From: Streptomyces ficellus
GTDB lineage: Bacteria; Actinomycetota; Actinomycetes; Streptomycetales; Streptomycetaceae
NCBI RefSeq assembly: GCF_030406405.1
Contig: NZ_JAUEPL010000020.1
Coordinates: 42,098-106,097 of the forward strand
Direction of reading: 5' to 3'
Length of the DNA stretch: 64,000 nucleotides
The notes under the pieces were generated by a model. The model made no database searches. It saw nothing but the letters and a program-made list of their open reading frames with translations, and had not been told where the DNA came from. A program made the translations under genes and the position numbers. Positions 50,240 through 58,993 of this stretch are shown here, in pieces. Within the stretch, counting starts at the first letter, position 1. Every line of letters starts with the position of its first letter.

Positions 50240-52239
50240 CAGCCCTCCCCGCCGGTGCGGCCGAGGGAGGGTTCGCCGTTGACGTACCGGCCCAGCGCGG
50301 TCAGCGGGAACACCTGCCGGTACAGGTGGTAGTTGATGGAGAAGTCCCACGGGAAGCCGGTGCCGGTGAAGTACGGCTCGTCCCAGGAGCCGTCCTCGGC
50401 CTGCGTCCCGGCGAGCCAGCCGATCCCGCGCTCCACCGCCCTCGACTCCCGCTCCCCCGCCGCCAGCAGCGCCATCAGCGCCCACGCGGTCTGCGAGGCG
50501 GTGGAGGCGCCGTGCCCGATCCACTCCTGTTCGCGGTACGAGCGCAGGTCCTCGCCCCAGCCCCCGTCCTCGTTCTGGACGGACTCCAGCCAGGCGACGG
50601 CGCGCCGGATCGCGGGGTGCGAGGCGGGCAGCCCGGCCGCAATCAGCGCGGGCACCACCGACCCCGTCCCGTACACGTAGTTGACGCCCCAGCGGCCGAA
50701 CCAGGCGCCGTTGGCCTCTTGTTCGGCGAGCAGCCACTCGACTCCCTTGCGGGTACGGGTGTGATGGGCCTTGCCCTCGTACGCCAGCATCTCCACCACG
50801 TGCGCGGTGACGTCGGCGGACGGCGGGTCGATGACCTCGCCGAAGTCGCAGAACGGCAGCAGGTTGGGCAGGTGGCTGGTGTTGTCGGCGTCGAAGGCGC
50901 CCCAGCCCCCGTCGGCCGACTGCATGCCGGCGGTCCAGCGGGCCCCGCGCCGGATGGCCGCCTCGACCTGCTCGGGGTGCGGGTGCGTGACGCGGCGCAG
51001 CGCGAGGATGACCTCGGCGGTGTCGTCGATGTCCGGGTAGTTGTCGTTGTGGAACTCGAACGCCCAGCCGCCGGGCGGGAGTCCGGGCCTGCGTACGGCC
51101 CAGTCCCCCGGGCGTACGATCTCCTCGCCCAGCATCCAGTCGGCGGCCTTGACGAGTGCCGGGTGGTCGGGGCGCAGCCCGGCGTCGGCCAGCGCGATGG
51201 TGGCCAGACAGGTGTCCCAGACGGGTGACTGGCAGGCCTCGATCATCCGGGCGCCGTCGTCGCGCCAGACGGCGAACCGGTCGAGCGACTCCAGGCCCGC
51301 GCGCATCACCGGGTGCTCCAGGTCGTAGCCGAGCAGGTGGAGCGCGATCAGCGAGTAGACGGCCGGTGGCTGGATGCCGCCCCAGCAGCCGTCGTTCTCC
51401 TGCCGCTCGATGATCCAGCGGGCGGCGCTGTTCATCGCGGCCCGGCGCAGCGGGCCCGGCGCGACCTTGTGGTAGGCGTGCAGGGCCCTGTCGAGCCGCT
51501 GGAAGAGGCCCTCCCAACTGGACGCCGGGGCCGACGGCTTGACCGGGTTGGGCACGCGCGGGTCGGTGTGCAGCTCGTCCAGCGTGAACGGCGCGGGGCG
51601 GACGGGCCGCTTGGCGGAGACGACGGTGAGCGGCACGATGGTCTGCCGGGCCCAGCAGCCGAAGTCGTAGATGTTGAGCGGGAACCACTTCGGCAGGAAG
51701 ATCATCTCGGGCGGCAGCTCGGGCAGGTCGTCCCACTTCCACCAGCCGAACAGCGCCAGCCAGATCCGGGTGAAGACGCGGGCGGCGGCGATGCCGCCCC
51801 GTTCCCTGATCCAGGCGGCGGCCCGGGCCATGTGCGGCGCGCCGGGCCCGTCGCCGGCCAGGCGCAGCGCGACGTACGCCTCGATGGTGGCGGACAGGTC
51901 ACCGGGCCCGCCGTAGAACGTGGCCCAGGTGCCGTCCTCGCGCTGCTCGCCGCGGATGAACAGCGCGGCGGCACGGGTGGTGCTCTCGTCCTGGATGCCG
52001 AGGAACTGGCGCAGCAGGAGGTCCTCGGCGTCCATGGTGACGTTGGTCTCCAGGTCGCCCTTCCACCAGCCCTCGGCGTCCTGCCTGCCGAGGAGGTACT
52101 GGACGGAGCGTTCGGCGGCCCGCGCGGCGGCTTCCGCCACCTCGCTCGCCGCGAAGGTCGTGGTGGCGGTGGCGGTTTCGGTGGCCGAGGGGGCTCGGGG
52201 CTCCAGGGCCCCGGTGCTTCCGTCGGTCGTCGCTGTCAT
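50239..52239 (-). CDS. shc: Squalene-hopene cyclase
   Basis: A 666-aa class II triterpene cyclase. The catalytic acid motif is PDIDDTAE (D403-I-D-D406), and several QW repeats are visible (QDAEGWWKGDLE, QSADGGWGAFD, QNEDGGWGED, QAEDGSWDE). GWAFEFHNDNYPDIDDT is the family core. It folds squalene to hopene/hopanol at the membrane. The ATG at 52239 is preceded by GAAGGGGAAG. Confidence 0.97.
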   Translation of the reverse strand: MTATTDGSTGALEPRAPSATETATATTTFAASEVAEAAARAAERSVQYLLGRQDAEGWWKGDLETNVTMDAEDLLLRQFLGIQDESTTRAAALFIRGEQREDGTWATFYGGPGDLSATIEAYVALRLAGDGPGAPHMARAAAWIRERGGIAAARVFTRIWLALFGWWKWDDLPELPPEMIFLPKWFPLNIYDFGCWARQTIVPLTVVSAKRPVRPAPFTLDELHTDPRVPNPVKPSAPASSWEGLFQRLDRALHAYHKVAPGPLRRAAMNSAARWIIERQENDGCWGGIQPPAVYSLIALHLLGYDLEHPVMRAGLESLDRFAVWRDDGARMIEACQSPVWDTCLATIALADAGLRPDHPALVKAADWMLGEEIVRPGDWAVRRPGLPPGGWAFEFHNDNYPDIDDTAEVILALRRVTHPHPEQVEAAIRRGARWTAGMQSADGGWGAFDADNTSHLPNLLPFCDFGEVIDPPSADVTAHVVEMLAYEGKAHHTRTRKGVEWLLAEQEANGAWFGRWGVNYVYGTGSVVPALIAAGLPASHPAIRRAVAWLESVQNEDGGWGEDLRSYREQEWIGHGASTASQTAWALMALLAAGERESRAVERGIGWLAGTQAEDGSWDEPYFTGTGFPWDFSINYHLYRQVFPLTALGRYVNGEPSLGRTGGEG

Positions 52240-52284
52240 GGCTTCCCCTTCGTGCAGTTGGCGTGCTGCGGCTGCGGGTGGGCC

Positions 52285-52313
52285 GTCGGCCGGTGCGTGA
52301 GGCACCGGCCGGC
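52285..52313 (-). terminator. Hairpin between the polyprenyl synthase and shc genes
   Basis: GGCCGGTGC pairs with GCACCGGCC around GTGAG and can extend by about three pairs. It is in the only sizeable gap (104 bp) of the hopanoid operon, so it may attenuate rather than end transcription or protect an mRNA end. Confidence 0.5.
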
Positions 52314-52343
52314 GACTAGCGAGTCATATGGTGAGGATGGCGG

Positions 52344-53444
52344 TCATCTCTTTCGTACGACGACGAAGTCCGCGAGCGCGGTGAGCTGGGCGCGGACCCG
52401 TTCCGGCATGTCGACCCCGTGCAGGGCCTCGATCGCGACGGCGTGCTGCCTGCGCGCCTCCTGGGAGGTCCACTCACGGCCCCCCGCCTCCTCGATGAGG
52501 GCCGCCCGGGTGGCGAACTCCTCCTCGGAGAAGCTGTCGAAGTCGGTGCTCTTGGCGTCGGCCGCGAGCAGCTCCCCCAGGCGCTCGGAGGCCGGTCCGC
52601 CCGCGGCGAGCGCGGCGACGACCGGCAGGGACTTCTTGCGCTGGCGCAGGTCGCTCCAGGTCTGCTTGCCGGTGGCCTCCGGGTCGCCCCAGATGCCGAG
52701 CAGGTCGTCGACGGCCTGGAAGGCGAGGCCCAGGTGGTAGCCGTACGCCTCCAGCGTGTCGGCGGTGCGGTCGTCGGCGCCGCCGAGGACGGCCCCGATG
52801 GAGCAGGCGCAGGCGAGCAGCGCGCCGGTCTTGTTGCCCTCCATCTCCAGGCACTCCTCGACGGTGACCCGCTCGCGGTGCTCGTAGGAGATGTCCTGGG
52901 CCTGGCCGTCGATGAGCTTGCGGGTGGCGGTGGTCAGCCTGCGCGTGGCGCGGCCCGCCTCGACGGTCCCGAGCTCCAGCAGCAGTTCGTTGGCCAGCGC
53001 GAAGAGCGCGTCGCCGACGAGGATCGCCTGGGCGGGGCCGTGGACCTTCCACACCGTGTCGCGGTGGCGGCGCTGCTCGTCGCCGTCCATCAGGTCGTCG
53101 TGCAGCAGCGAGAAGTTGTGTACGAGTTCCACGGCGACCGCGCCGGGGATGCCCACCTCGGGCGCCGCGCCGGCCGCCTCGGCGGACAGCAGGGCGAGCG
53201 CCGGGCGGACAGCCTTGCCGCTGTCGCCGTCGGCGGGCCGGCCGTGGGCGTCGATCCAGCCGAAGTGGTACGCGGCGACGGTGTCCATGGGCGGCGCGAG
53301 CCGGTCCACGGCCGCGCGCAGGACCGGGGTGGCCATGGTCCGCCCGCGCTCCAGCAGGGCGGTGACGTCCGCGGTGTCGACGGCCGGGTTCACCGGGGGC
53401 ACAGTCGGCACGGTCTCTCCTCTTGTTCCAGTACTCAGGCTCAT
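52344..53444 (-). CDS. Polyprenyl (farnesyl-type) diphosphate synthase
   Basis: A 366-aa trans-prenyltransferase. The first Asp-rich motif is HNFSLLHDDLMDGDEQRR, the second is GLAFQAVDDLLGIWGD, with KAVRPALALLSAEAA upstream (allylic binding) and NKTGALLACACSIGA between. It supplies farnesyl diphosphate for squalene formation by HpnC/D/E. The ATG overlaps the hpnE stop by 4 bp. Confidence 0.94.
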   Translation of the reverse strand: MSLSTGTRGETVPTVPPVNPAVDTADVTALLERGRTMATPVLRAAVDRLAPPMDTVAAYHFGWIDAHGRPADGDSGKAVRPALALLSAEAAGAAPEVGIPGAVAVELVHNFSLLHDDLMDGDEQRRHRDTVWKVHGPAQAILVGDALFALANELLLELGTVEAGRATRRLTTATRKLIDGQAQDISYEHRERVTVEECLEMEGNKTGALLACACSIGAVLGGADDRTADTLEAYGYHLGLAFQAVDDLLGIWGDPEATGKQTWSDLRQRKKSLPVVAALAAGGPASERLGELLAADAKSTDFDSFSEEEFATRAALIEEAGGREWTSQEARRQHAVAIEALHGVDMPERVRAQLTALADFVVVRKR

Positions 53445-54826
53445 GCCGCCTCCTCGAGCGGATGTACATGGGGGCGGCCGAGGGCCGACAGGGCGGCGCC
53501 CGCGGCGCTGAATCCGCTGCGTACCGCGCCTTCCATGGTCGCGGGCCAGCCGGTGGCGGTCCACGCGCCGGCCAGGTGGAGGCCGGGCGCGTTGGTACGG
53601 GCCGCGGGGCGCAGCCGTCCGACGCCGGGGGTGGGGGCGAACGTCGCTGTCCGCTCCCGGGTGACGAAGAAGTCCCGTACCTTCGCGCCGCGGGCCGCGG
53701 GCAGCAGACGCTCCAGTTCGGGCAGGTAGCGCTCGCGCAGTACGGCGACGGGCTCGTCGATCTCGTCCTGGGCGGCCGACTGGGACAGGGCCAGGTACTG
53801 GCCGTCGGTGTAGCCGGAGGCGTCCGTACGGTCGAAGACCCACTGGACCGGGGAGCCGAGCGCGGTGAAGAAGGGCCGGCGCAGCACCTTGCGGTCGTAC
53901 AGGACGTGGACGTTGAGGATCGGCGCGGTGCCGATGTCCAGGAGCGCGCCCGGGTCGTCCAGGGCACCGTACGGCAGCAGGTCGTGCGCCTCGCGCTGCG
54001 GTACGGCGAGGACGACGGTGTCGGCCTCGATGCGCTCGCCGGGGACGTCCACGGCCCAGCGGCCGTGTCCGCTGGGGAGGATGGCGCTGACCTTGGCGCG
54101 CAGGTCGGTGCGTACGCCGGCGGAGTCCAGCGCCTTGCGGGCGAGCGTGTCGTGCAGGTCGCCGAGGGGCACGTGCGCCCAGCCGATGTCGGCGGCGCCC
54201 GGCTCGGAGAGCAGGCCGGTCTTGAAGACCATGGCGGCCAGGCCCATGGAGGCGTGGGAGGCGGTGGCGTTGAGGGTGGCGACGCCAACGAGGTCCCAGA
54301 GGGCTTCGACCGCGCGCCGCGACTGGCCGTGGCGGGTGAGCCAGGTGGCGAAGTCGATGCCGTCGAGCGCGGGGTCGGCGGGGTCGAGCTTCTGCAGGGC
54401 GAGCGCGGCGCGTGCGACGCCCGCGCGCTCGGCGAGCGAGAGGTGCGGGTAGGTGGCGAGGCTCGCGGCGAGGTGGAGCGGTACGGGCAGGGCGGTGCGG
54501 CGCAGCCGGCCGAGGCGGGGGCCGCGCGGGTGGGCGACGTCGAGGACGGGGACGTCGAGCCGGTTCTGCAGCGGGGCGAGGCGGGCGCCGTCGATGCGGT
54601 CCAGGAACCAGCGGTAGGCCGTGCAGCAGCGCAGGTAGACGTGCTGGCCGTTGTCGATGGTGAGGTCGCCGCGCTTGAAGGAGAACGCGAGGCCGCCGAG
54701 GCGGGGCCGGCCTTCGAGGAGCGTCACGCGCAGTCCGCAGTCCGCGAGGCGCAGCGCCGCGGTGACGCCGGCGAGACCGCCGCCGACGACGACGGCGTGC
54801 CCTGGCCTCAGGCGGTCGTCGCTCAT
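53441..54826 (-). CDS. hpnE: Hydroxysqualene dehydroxylase HpnE
   Basis: A 461-aa FAD-dependent amine-oxidase-fold protein: AVVVGGGLAGVTAALRLADCG (dinucleotide binding), LLEGRPRLGGLAFSF, IDNGQHVYLRCC, and GLHLAGAWTATGWPATMEGA at the C-terminus. HpnE reduces hydroxysqualene to squalene, the last step of the HpnCDE route. Confidence 0.95.
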   Translation of the reverse strand: MSDDRLRPGHAVVVGGGLAGVTAALRLADCGLRVTLLEGRPRLGGLAFSFKRGDLTIDNGQHVYLRCCTAYRWFLDRIDGARLAPLQNRLDVPVLDVAHPRGPRLGRLRRTALPVPLHLAASLATYPHLSLAERAGVARAALALQKLDPADPALDGIDFATWLTRHGQSRRAVEALWDLVGVATLNATASHASMGLAAMVFKTGLLSEPGAADIGWAHVPLGDLHDTLARKALDSAGVRTDLRAKVSAILPSGHGRWAVDVPGERIEADTVVLAVPQREAHDLLPYGALDDPGALLDIGTAPILNVHVLYDRKVLRRPFFTALGSPVQWVFDRTDASGYTDGQYLALSQSAAQDEIDEPVAVLRERYLPELERLLPAARGAKVRDFFVTRERTATFAPTPGVGRLRPAARTNAPGLHLAGAWTATGWPATMEGAVRSGFSAAGAALSALGRPHVHPLEEAA

Positions 54827-54900
54827 GCGCCCTCCCCTCGGGCCGCCGCGGTCGGGGACCCGGGGCGGGGGGCGGACGGTGCCTTCTGGGGCAGGGGCAT
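54823..54900 (-). CDS. 25-codon micro-ORF coupling hpnD to hpnE
   Basis: ATG at 54900 overlaps the hpnD stop (TGATG), and its TGA at 54825-54823 overlaps the hpnE ATG (ATGA). The predicted peptide begins MPLPQKAPSAPRPG and is Pro/Ala-rich. The hpnE ribosome site (GAGGGGAGGG) lies inside it. A translated coupling ORF is more likely than a functional protein, because the frame exactly bridges the two genes. Confidence 0.4.
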   Translation of the reverse strand: MPLPQKAPSAPRPGSPTAAARGEGA

Positions 54901-55850
54901 CAGGCGCGCCTCCTGACGGTCTGCCGGGAGATGGTCCGGGCGTCGAGTCCGGACAGGCCGCGCACGGCGACGTACGCCTTCTCGTGCCCGGGCAGGGTCA
55001 CGCGCCCGCGCAGGACGGCTTCGGGGTCGCGCTCGATGCGGTCGAGGAGGCGGCGGTAGATGCCGGCCATGGCGGCGACGCAGGCGCCGCTGCGCCGGTC
55101 CAGCATGGGCAGCAGCCGGTAGCCCTCGGCGAACAGGGCCCGCGCGCGACGGACTTCGTACTGCACGAGTCCGGTGAAGTCGGCGCCCTCCGGCGGGGTG
55201 GGGTGGCGGAAGCCGTCGGAGCAGCCGAACTTGGCGAGGTCGTCGGCGGGCAGGTAGGTGCGGCCGTTGACGGCGTCCTCGCGAAGGTCCCTGAGGATGT
55301 TGGTGAGTTGCAGCGCGAGCCCCAGCGTGTCGGCGTACTCGGGGGCGCGTTCCGCTCCGGGTGCGCCGGATGTGGTGCCGAAGATGGCGAGCGAGAGCCG
55401 GCCGATGGCGCCGGCGACGCACCGGCAGTACACCTTGAGGTCGTCCCAGGTCTCGTACGTCTCGCCGCGCACGTCCATCAGGACGCCGTCGATCAGCTCG
55501 TCGAGACCGCCCAGGGGCAGCGGGAAGCGCCGCGCCGCGTCGCTGAGCGCGACGGCCACCGGGTCGGTGTCGTCCTCGGCGACGGCGTCCTGCCGGATCC
55601 GCTCCAGCAGCCCGCGGGTGGCTTCCAGCCGGTCCTGCTTGGCCTCGGGGGCGAGGGAACCGTCACCGATGTCGTCGACGCGGCGGGAGAAGGCGTACAG
55701 CGCCGACATGGCCTGCCGCTTCTCGGCCGGCAGGAGCCGGATGCCGTAGGCGAAGTTACGGGCCTGCTGTCCGGTGACGGCCTCGCAGTAGCTGTAGGCG
55801 GCCGCTACCGGCGGGGACATCTGCGTCTGTGTCTCCACGGTCCCGCTCAC
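54900..55850 (-). CDS. hpnD: Presqualene diphosphate synthase HpnD
   Basis: A 316-aa squalene/phytoene-synthase-family protein with the two Asp motifs ALYAFSRRVDDIGDG and LQLTNILRDLREDAVNGRTY, plus YCRCVAGAIGRLSLAIFG. It condenses two farnesyl diphosphates to presqualene diphosphate. The GTG start at 55850 overlaps the hpnC stop (GTGA). Confidence 0.95.
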   Translation of the reverse strand: MSGTVETQTQMSPPVAAAYSYCEAVTGQQARNFAYGIRLLPAEKRQAMSALYAFSRRVDDIGDGSLAPEAKQDRLEATRGLLERIRQDAVAEDDTDPVAVALSDAARRFPLPLGGLDELIDGVLMDVRGETYETWDDLKVYCRCVAGAIGRLSLAIFGTTSGAPGAERAPEYADTLGLALQLTNILRDLREDAVNGRTYLPADDLAKFGCSDGFRHPTPPEGADFTGLVQYEVRRARALFAEGYRLLPMLDRRSGACVAAMAGIYRRLLDRIERDPEAVLRGRVTLPGHEKAYVAVRGLSGLDARTISRQTVRRRA

Positions 55851-56752
55851 CTCTCTCCACGTGCTCTGCGCAACACGGTTCCCACGTGGCGCATCAGGTT
55901 GGTCTTGGTGGGCTTGGGCCGGCCGGGGAGTACGTCGTGTCCGGCGGCCGTGATGGCGTCGAGCGCGGCGTGCCCGCCGCCGACGAATCCGGCGAGGAGC
56001 AGGCGGAGCCTGCCGCGGACGCTGCCCACGAGGGGGATGCCCTCGTGCAGGAGCCGGCGTGCGCGTTCGGCCTCGTACGCGATCAGTGCCCGTACCGGCG
56101 CGCCGGCGGTGGGGCGGGCGAGGTCGGCCTCGGTGACGCCGAACCGTTTCATGTCCTCGGCGGGCAGGTAGATCCGGTCGCGGGCGAGGTCCTCGGCGAC
56201 GTCCTGGAGGTGTTCGACGATCTGCAGGGCGGTGCAGACGGCGTCGGAGCGGCGGACGCGCTCGGGGCTGGTGGTGCCGGTGATGCCGAGGACGAGCCGG
56301 CCCACGGGGTCGGCGGAGAGCCGGCAGTACGCGACGAGGTCGTCGTAGGTCTCGTAGCGCCGCACCAGCTGGTCCTGGCGGTTGGCCCCGATCAGGGCGA
56401 GGAACGGCTCGGGTGTCAGGCGGTGGCGCCGTACGGTGCGCTGGAGGGTGCGCAGCAGCGGGTGGGCCGGGATGCCGTCGAAGACGCGGCGGAGGTCGGC
56501 CTCGAAGGCGTCGAGCAGGACGAGCCGGTCCGTCACGCCCTCGGCCCCCAGGTGGCGGGCGTCGGCGCCGCCGGGCGCGAGGTCGCCGTCGCCGATGTCG
56601 TCGACGAGGCGGGCGTAGCCGTAGATGGCCATGAGGTCGTCGCGCCAGCCACGGGGCAGGAAGAACGGCGCCACGGGGAAGTTCTCGTGGGCCGCCTTGT
56701 CGAGTGTGGTGCGCGTGAAGGCGTCGGGGCGCACGTGCCGGGTACCTGTCAC
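55847..56752 (-). CDS. hpnC: Hydroxysqualene synthase HpnC
   Basis: A 301-aa squalene/phytoene-synthase-family protein, first full gene of the hopanoid operon: AIYGYARLVDDIGDGDL and the second motif LQIVEHLQDVAEDLARDRIY, with YCRLSADPVGRLVLGI. HpnC converts presqualene diphosphate to hydroxysqualene. It starts at GTG 56752 and overlaps the stop of a 20-codon leader ORF. Confidence 0.95.
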   Translation of the reverse strand: MTGTRHVRPDAFTRTTLDKAAHENFPVAPFFLPRGWRDDLMAIYGYARLVDDIGDGDLAPGGADARHLGAEGVTDRLVLLDAFEADLRRVFDGIPAHPLLRTLQRTVRRHRLTPEPFLALIGANRQDQLVRRYETYDDLVAYCRLSADPVGRLVLGITGTTSPERVRRSDAVCTALQIVEHLQDVAEDLARDRIYLPAEDMKRFGVTEADLARPTAGAPVRALIAYEAERARRLLHEGIPLVGSVRGRLRLLLAGFVGGGHAALDAITAAGHDVLPGRPKPTKTNLMRHVGTVLRRARGER

Positions 56753-56811
56753 TGCGGACTGCCCGGCGCGGGGACGGCGAGACCCTCGCAGAGCTGGAGA
56801 TCCACCGTCAT
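56749..56811 (-). CDS. 20-codon leader micro-ORF before hpnC
   Basis: ATG at 56811 behind GGGAGATG opens MTVDLQLCEGLAVPAPGSPQ and ends with a TGA that overlaps the hpnC GTG (GTGA). It is the first possible translated unit of the hopanoid transcript and may drive translation of hpnC by coupling, or be a regulatory leader. No attenuator stem was recognised. Confidence 0.45.
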   Translation of the reverse strand: MTVDLQLCEGLAVPAPGSPQ

Positions 56812-56959
56812 TGCCGTCACATCTCCCGTTCTACACTGCCGACCCAATACATCCCATTTCGGACACGCCGCAGGCCCTGCCCAGCGGGCCGCCCACGGCC
56901 CGGCGCGAGGCCCCGGGGGGTATCGCCCCACTTGCCGCGAATCAGCACCGGTACAGCTT

Positions 56960-56973
56960 ACGTTGTACAACGT
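56960..56973. promoter_or_regulatory. Perfect 14-bp palindrome upstream of the hopanoid operon
   Basis: ACGTTGTACAACGT is a perfect inverted repeat 208 bp upstream of hpnC, in a locally AT-rich patch. It has the form of a repressor operator (compare TetR/GntR-type sites), but no neighbouring regulator gene points to an owner. Confidence 0.5.
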
Positions 56974-57099
56974 CCGGGGCGGTGTCGGGGTGTTACGCGC
57001 GGGCGAACGGTCAGGGTCTTGTCGTCAACCACCCCACTGGGCCCGGGACTTGACGCAAACATGGCATCCCGGCCGGGCGGAGCCGTCCGCGCGTGCCCC

Positions 57100-57146
57100 C
57101 CGCCGGAGGGCCCCCGCCGTGGGCTCCGGCGGGGGCCCTCCGGCGG
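57100..57146 (-). terminator. Terminator of the polymer-export operon
   Basis: CCGCCGGAGGGCCCCCGCCG pairs perfectly with CGGCGGGGGCCCTCCGGCGG (20 bp) around 7 bases, just beyond the ATPase stop at 57165. Confidence 0.85.
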
Positions 57147-57164
57147 TGTCACGGCGGCGCCGGA

Positions 57165-57974
57165 CTACCTGCCGGTCTCCTTCTCGTACGCGCGCAGGAC
57201 CTCGGCGGTGGGGCCGTCCATCAGCAGCTCGCCCTTCTCCAGCCACAGGACACGGTCGCAGGTGTCCCTGATGGACTTGTTGCTGTGGCTGACCAGGAAG
57301 ACCGTGCCGGCCTCCTTGCGCAGCTCCCGGATGCGCTGCTCGGAGCGGATCTGGAACTTGCGGTCGCCGGTGGCCAGCGCCTCGTCGATCATCAGCACGT
57401 CGTGGTTCTTGGCTGCCGCGATGGCGAACCGGAGCCTGGCTCCCATGCCGGAGGAGTACGTCCGCATGGGCAGCGTGATGAAGTCGCCCTTCTCGTTGAT
57501 GCCGGAGAAGTCGACGATGTCCTGGTAGCGCTCGCGGATCTCCTCGCGGGACATGCCCATGGCCAGCCCGCCGAGGATGACGTTGCGCTCGCCGGTCAGG
57601 TCGCCCATCAGCGCCGCGTTCACACCGAGCAGCGAGGGCTGGCCGTCGGTGTAGACCTTGCCCTTCTCCGTGGGCAGCAGCCCGGCGATGGCACGCAGCA
57701 GGGTCGACTTGCCCGACCCGTTGGTGCCGATGAGGCCGATGGCCTCGCCCCGGTACGCGGTGAAGGACACCCCGCGCACCGCGTGCACCGTGCGTACGCC
57801 CCGGGACTCGGCCTTGTCGCGGCGGAGTATCCGGCTGAGCGCGGCGGTGGCGCTGCCCTTGCCTCCGCCGCCACCGTTGACGCGGTACACGATGTGCACG
57901 TCGTCGGCGATGACGGTGGGGATCCGCGCGCCGTCCGCGGCGGTCGCGGTCACGTCGTTGGTCTCGTCAGCCAC
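57165..57974 (-). CDS. Polysaccharide/teichoic-acid ABC exporter ATPase (TagH/Wzt class)
   Basis: A 269-aa ATP-binding subunit with Walker A GLIGTNGSGKST, signature SSGMGARLRFAIA, Walker B VLMIDEALATGD and switch VSHSNKSIRD. TYSSGMGARL, ALATGD and VHAVRGVSFTAYRGEAIG are characteristic of the TagH/Wzt exporter branch; there is no C-terminal carbohydrate-binding domain. It overlaps the permease stop by 8 bp. Confidence 0.93.
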   Translation of the reverse strand: MADETNDVTATAADGARIPTVIADDVHIVYRVNGGGGGKGSATAALSRILRRDKAESRGVRTVHAVRGVSFTAYRGEAIGLIGTNGSGKSTLLRAIAGLLPTEKGKVYTDGQPSLLGVNAALMGDLTGERNVILGGLAMGMSREEIRERYQDIVDFSGINEKGDFITLPMRTYSSGMGARLRFAIAAAKNHDVLMIDEALATGDRKFQIRSEQRIRELRKEAGTVFLVSHSNKSIRDTCDRVLWLEKGELLMDGPTAEVLRAYEKETGR

Positions 57975-58896
57975 GGCCGTACCGCTCCTCCGCCTTCCAG
58001 AAGTACACGAACCCGGCGACGCCCACGAGGACCGCCCACAGCAGGGCGGCGAGCCAGACGTGCGAGGGCAGGTTCTCCGAGCCGTACCCGTCGATCAGCG
58101 CGAACCGGATGAGGTCCATGTAGATCGCCGCCGGGTTGTACATCAGTACCTCGGCGATCCAGGCCGGCTTGTCCTGGAGCATGATCGGGATCGAGAACAT
58201 CACACCCGATCCGTACATCCACGTCCGCATGACGAAGGGCATCAGCTGGGCGAGGTCGGGGGTCTTGCTGCCGAGCCGGGCCATGACCAGGGACAGGCCG
58301 ACGTTGAAGAGGAACTGCAGCGCCAGCGCCGGGAGGATCAGCAGCCAGCTCAGCGAGGGATAGCTGCCGAACGCCGCCGCGATCACGAACAGCACGATCA
58401 TCGAGAACATCAGCTGCTGGAGCTGCTGGAGCGCGAAGGAGATCGGCAGCGAGGCGCGCGGGAAGTGCAGCGCCCGCACCAGCCCCAGGTTGCCCGAGAT
58501 CGCCCGCACGCCGGACATGACGGAGGTCTGCGTGAACATGAAGACGAAGACGCCCGTCACCAGGAACGGGATGTAGACGTCCTTGTCCATGCCCCGGCCG
58601 GCGTTCAGGATCAGGCCGAAGATGAGGAAGTAGACCGCGGCGTTGAGCAGCGGCGTCGCCACCTGCCACAGCTGGCCGAGCTTGGCCTGGCTGTACTGGG
58701 CCGTGAGCTTCGCCTGGGAAAAGGCCAGGATGAAGTGACGGCGACCCCACAGCTGCCGGACGTACTCGGCCAGGCCGGGCCGGGCACCGCTCACCGACAG
58801 GCCGTACTTGGCGGCCAGTTCCGCCGGGGACAGGCCCTCGTCGGGAGATGGCGGGGCGCTCACGGCGATCGCTCCGTCATGGGTTGTCTCACTCAC
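57967..58896 (-). CDS. Polysaccharide/teichoic-acid ABC exporter permease (TagG/Wzm class)
   Basis: A 309-aa membrane protein: about 65 cytoplasmic residues with AKYGLSVSGARPGLAEYVRQ, then a typical ABC-2 core (LGQLWQVATPLLNAAVYFLIFG, IPFLVTGVFVFMFTQTSVMSG, LVRALHFPRASLPISF and MYGSGVMFSIPIMLQDKP). It moves an undecaprenyl- or lipid-linked glycan across the membrane with the ATPase. Position after the glycosyltransferase and CDP-alcohol genes links it to their product. Confidence 0.93.
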   Translation of the reverse strand: MSETTHDGAIAVSAPPSPDEGLSPAELAAKYGLSVSGARPGLAEYVRQLWGRRHFILAFSQAKLTAQYSQAKLGQLWQVATPLLNAAVYFLIFGLILNAGRGMDKDVYIPFLVTGVFVFMFTQTSVMSGVRAISGNLGLVRALHFPRASLPISFALQQLQQLMFSMIVLFVIAAAFGSYPSLSWLLILPALALQFLFNVGLSLVMARLGSKTPDLAQLMPFVMRTWMYGSGVMFSIPIMLQDKPAWIAEVLMYNPAAIYMDLIRFALIDGYGSENLPSHVWLAALLWAVLVGVAGFVYFWKAEERYGRG

Positions 58897-58993
58897 AAGT
58901 TGAAACTTTCGTGTTCAAGATGCGCGGCGGATAGGGGGCGGGTCAGGTGGCGGCCAGGTCCCCGGTGCCCCGTGTTCGTCGGTGAAGAGCTTG

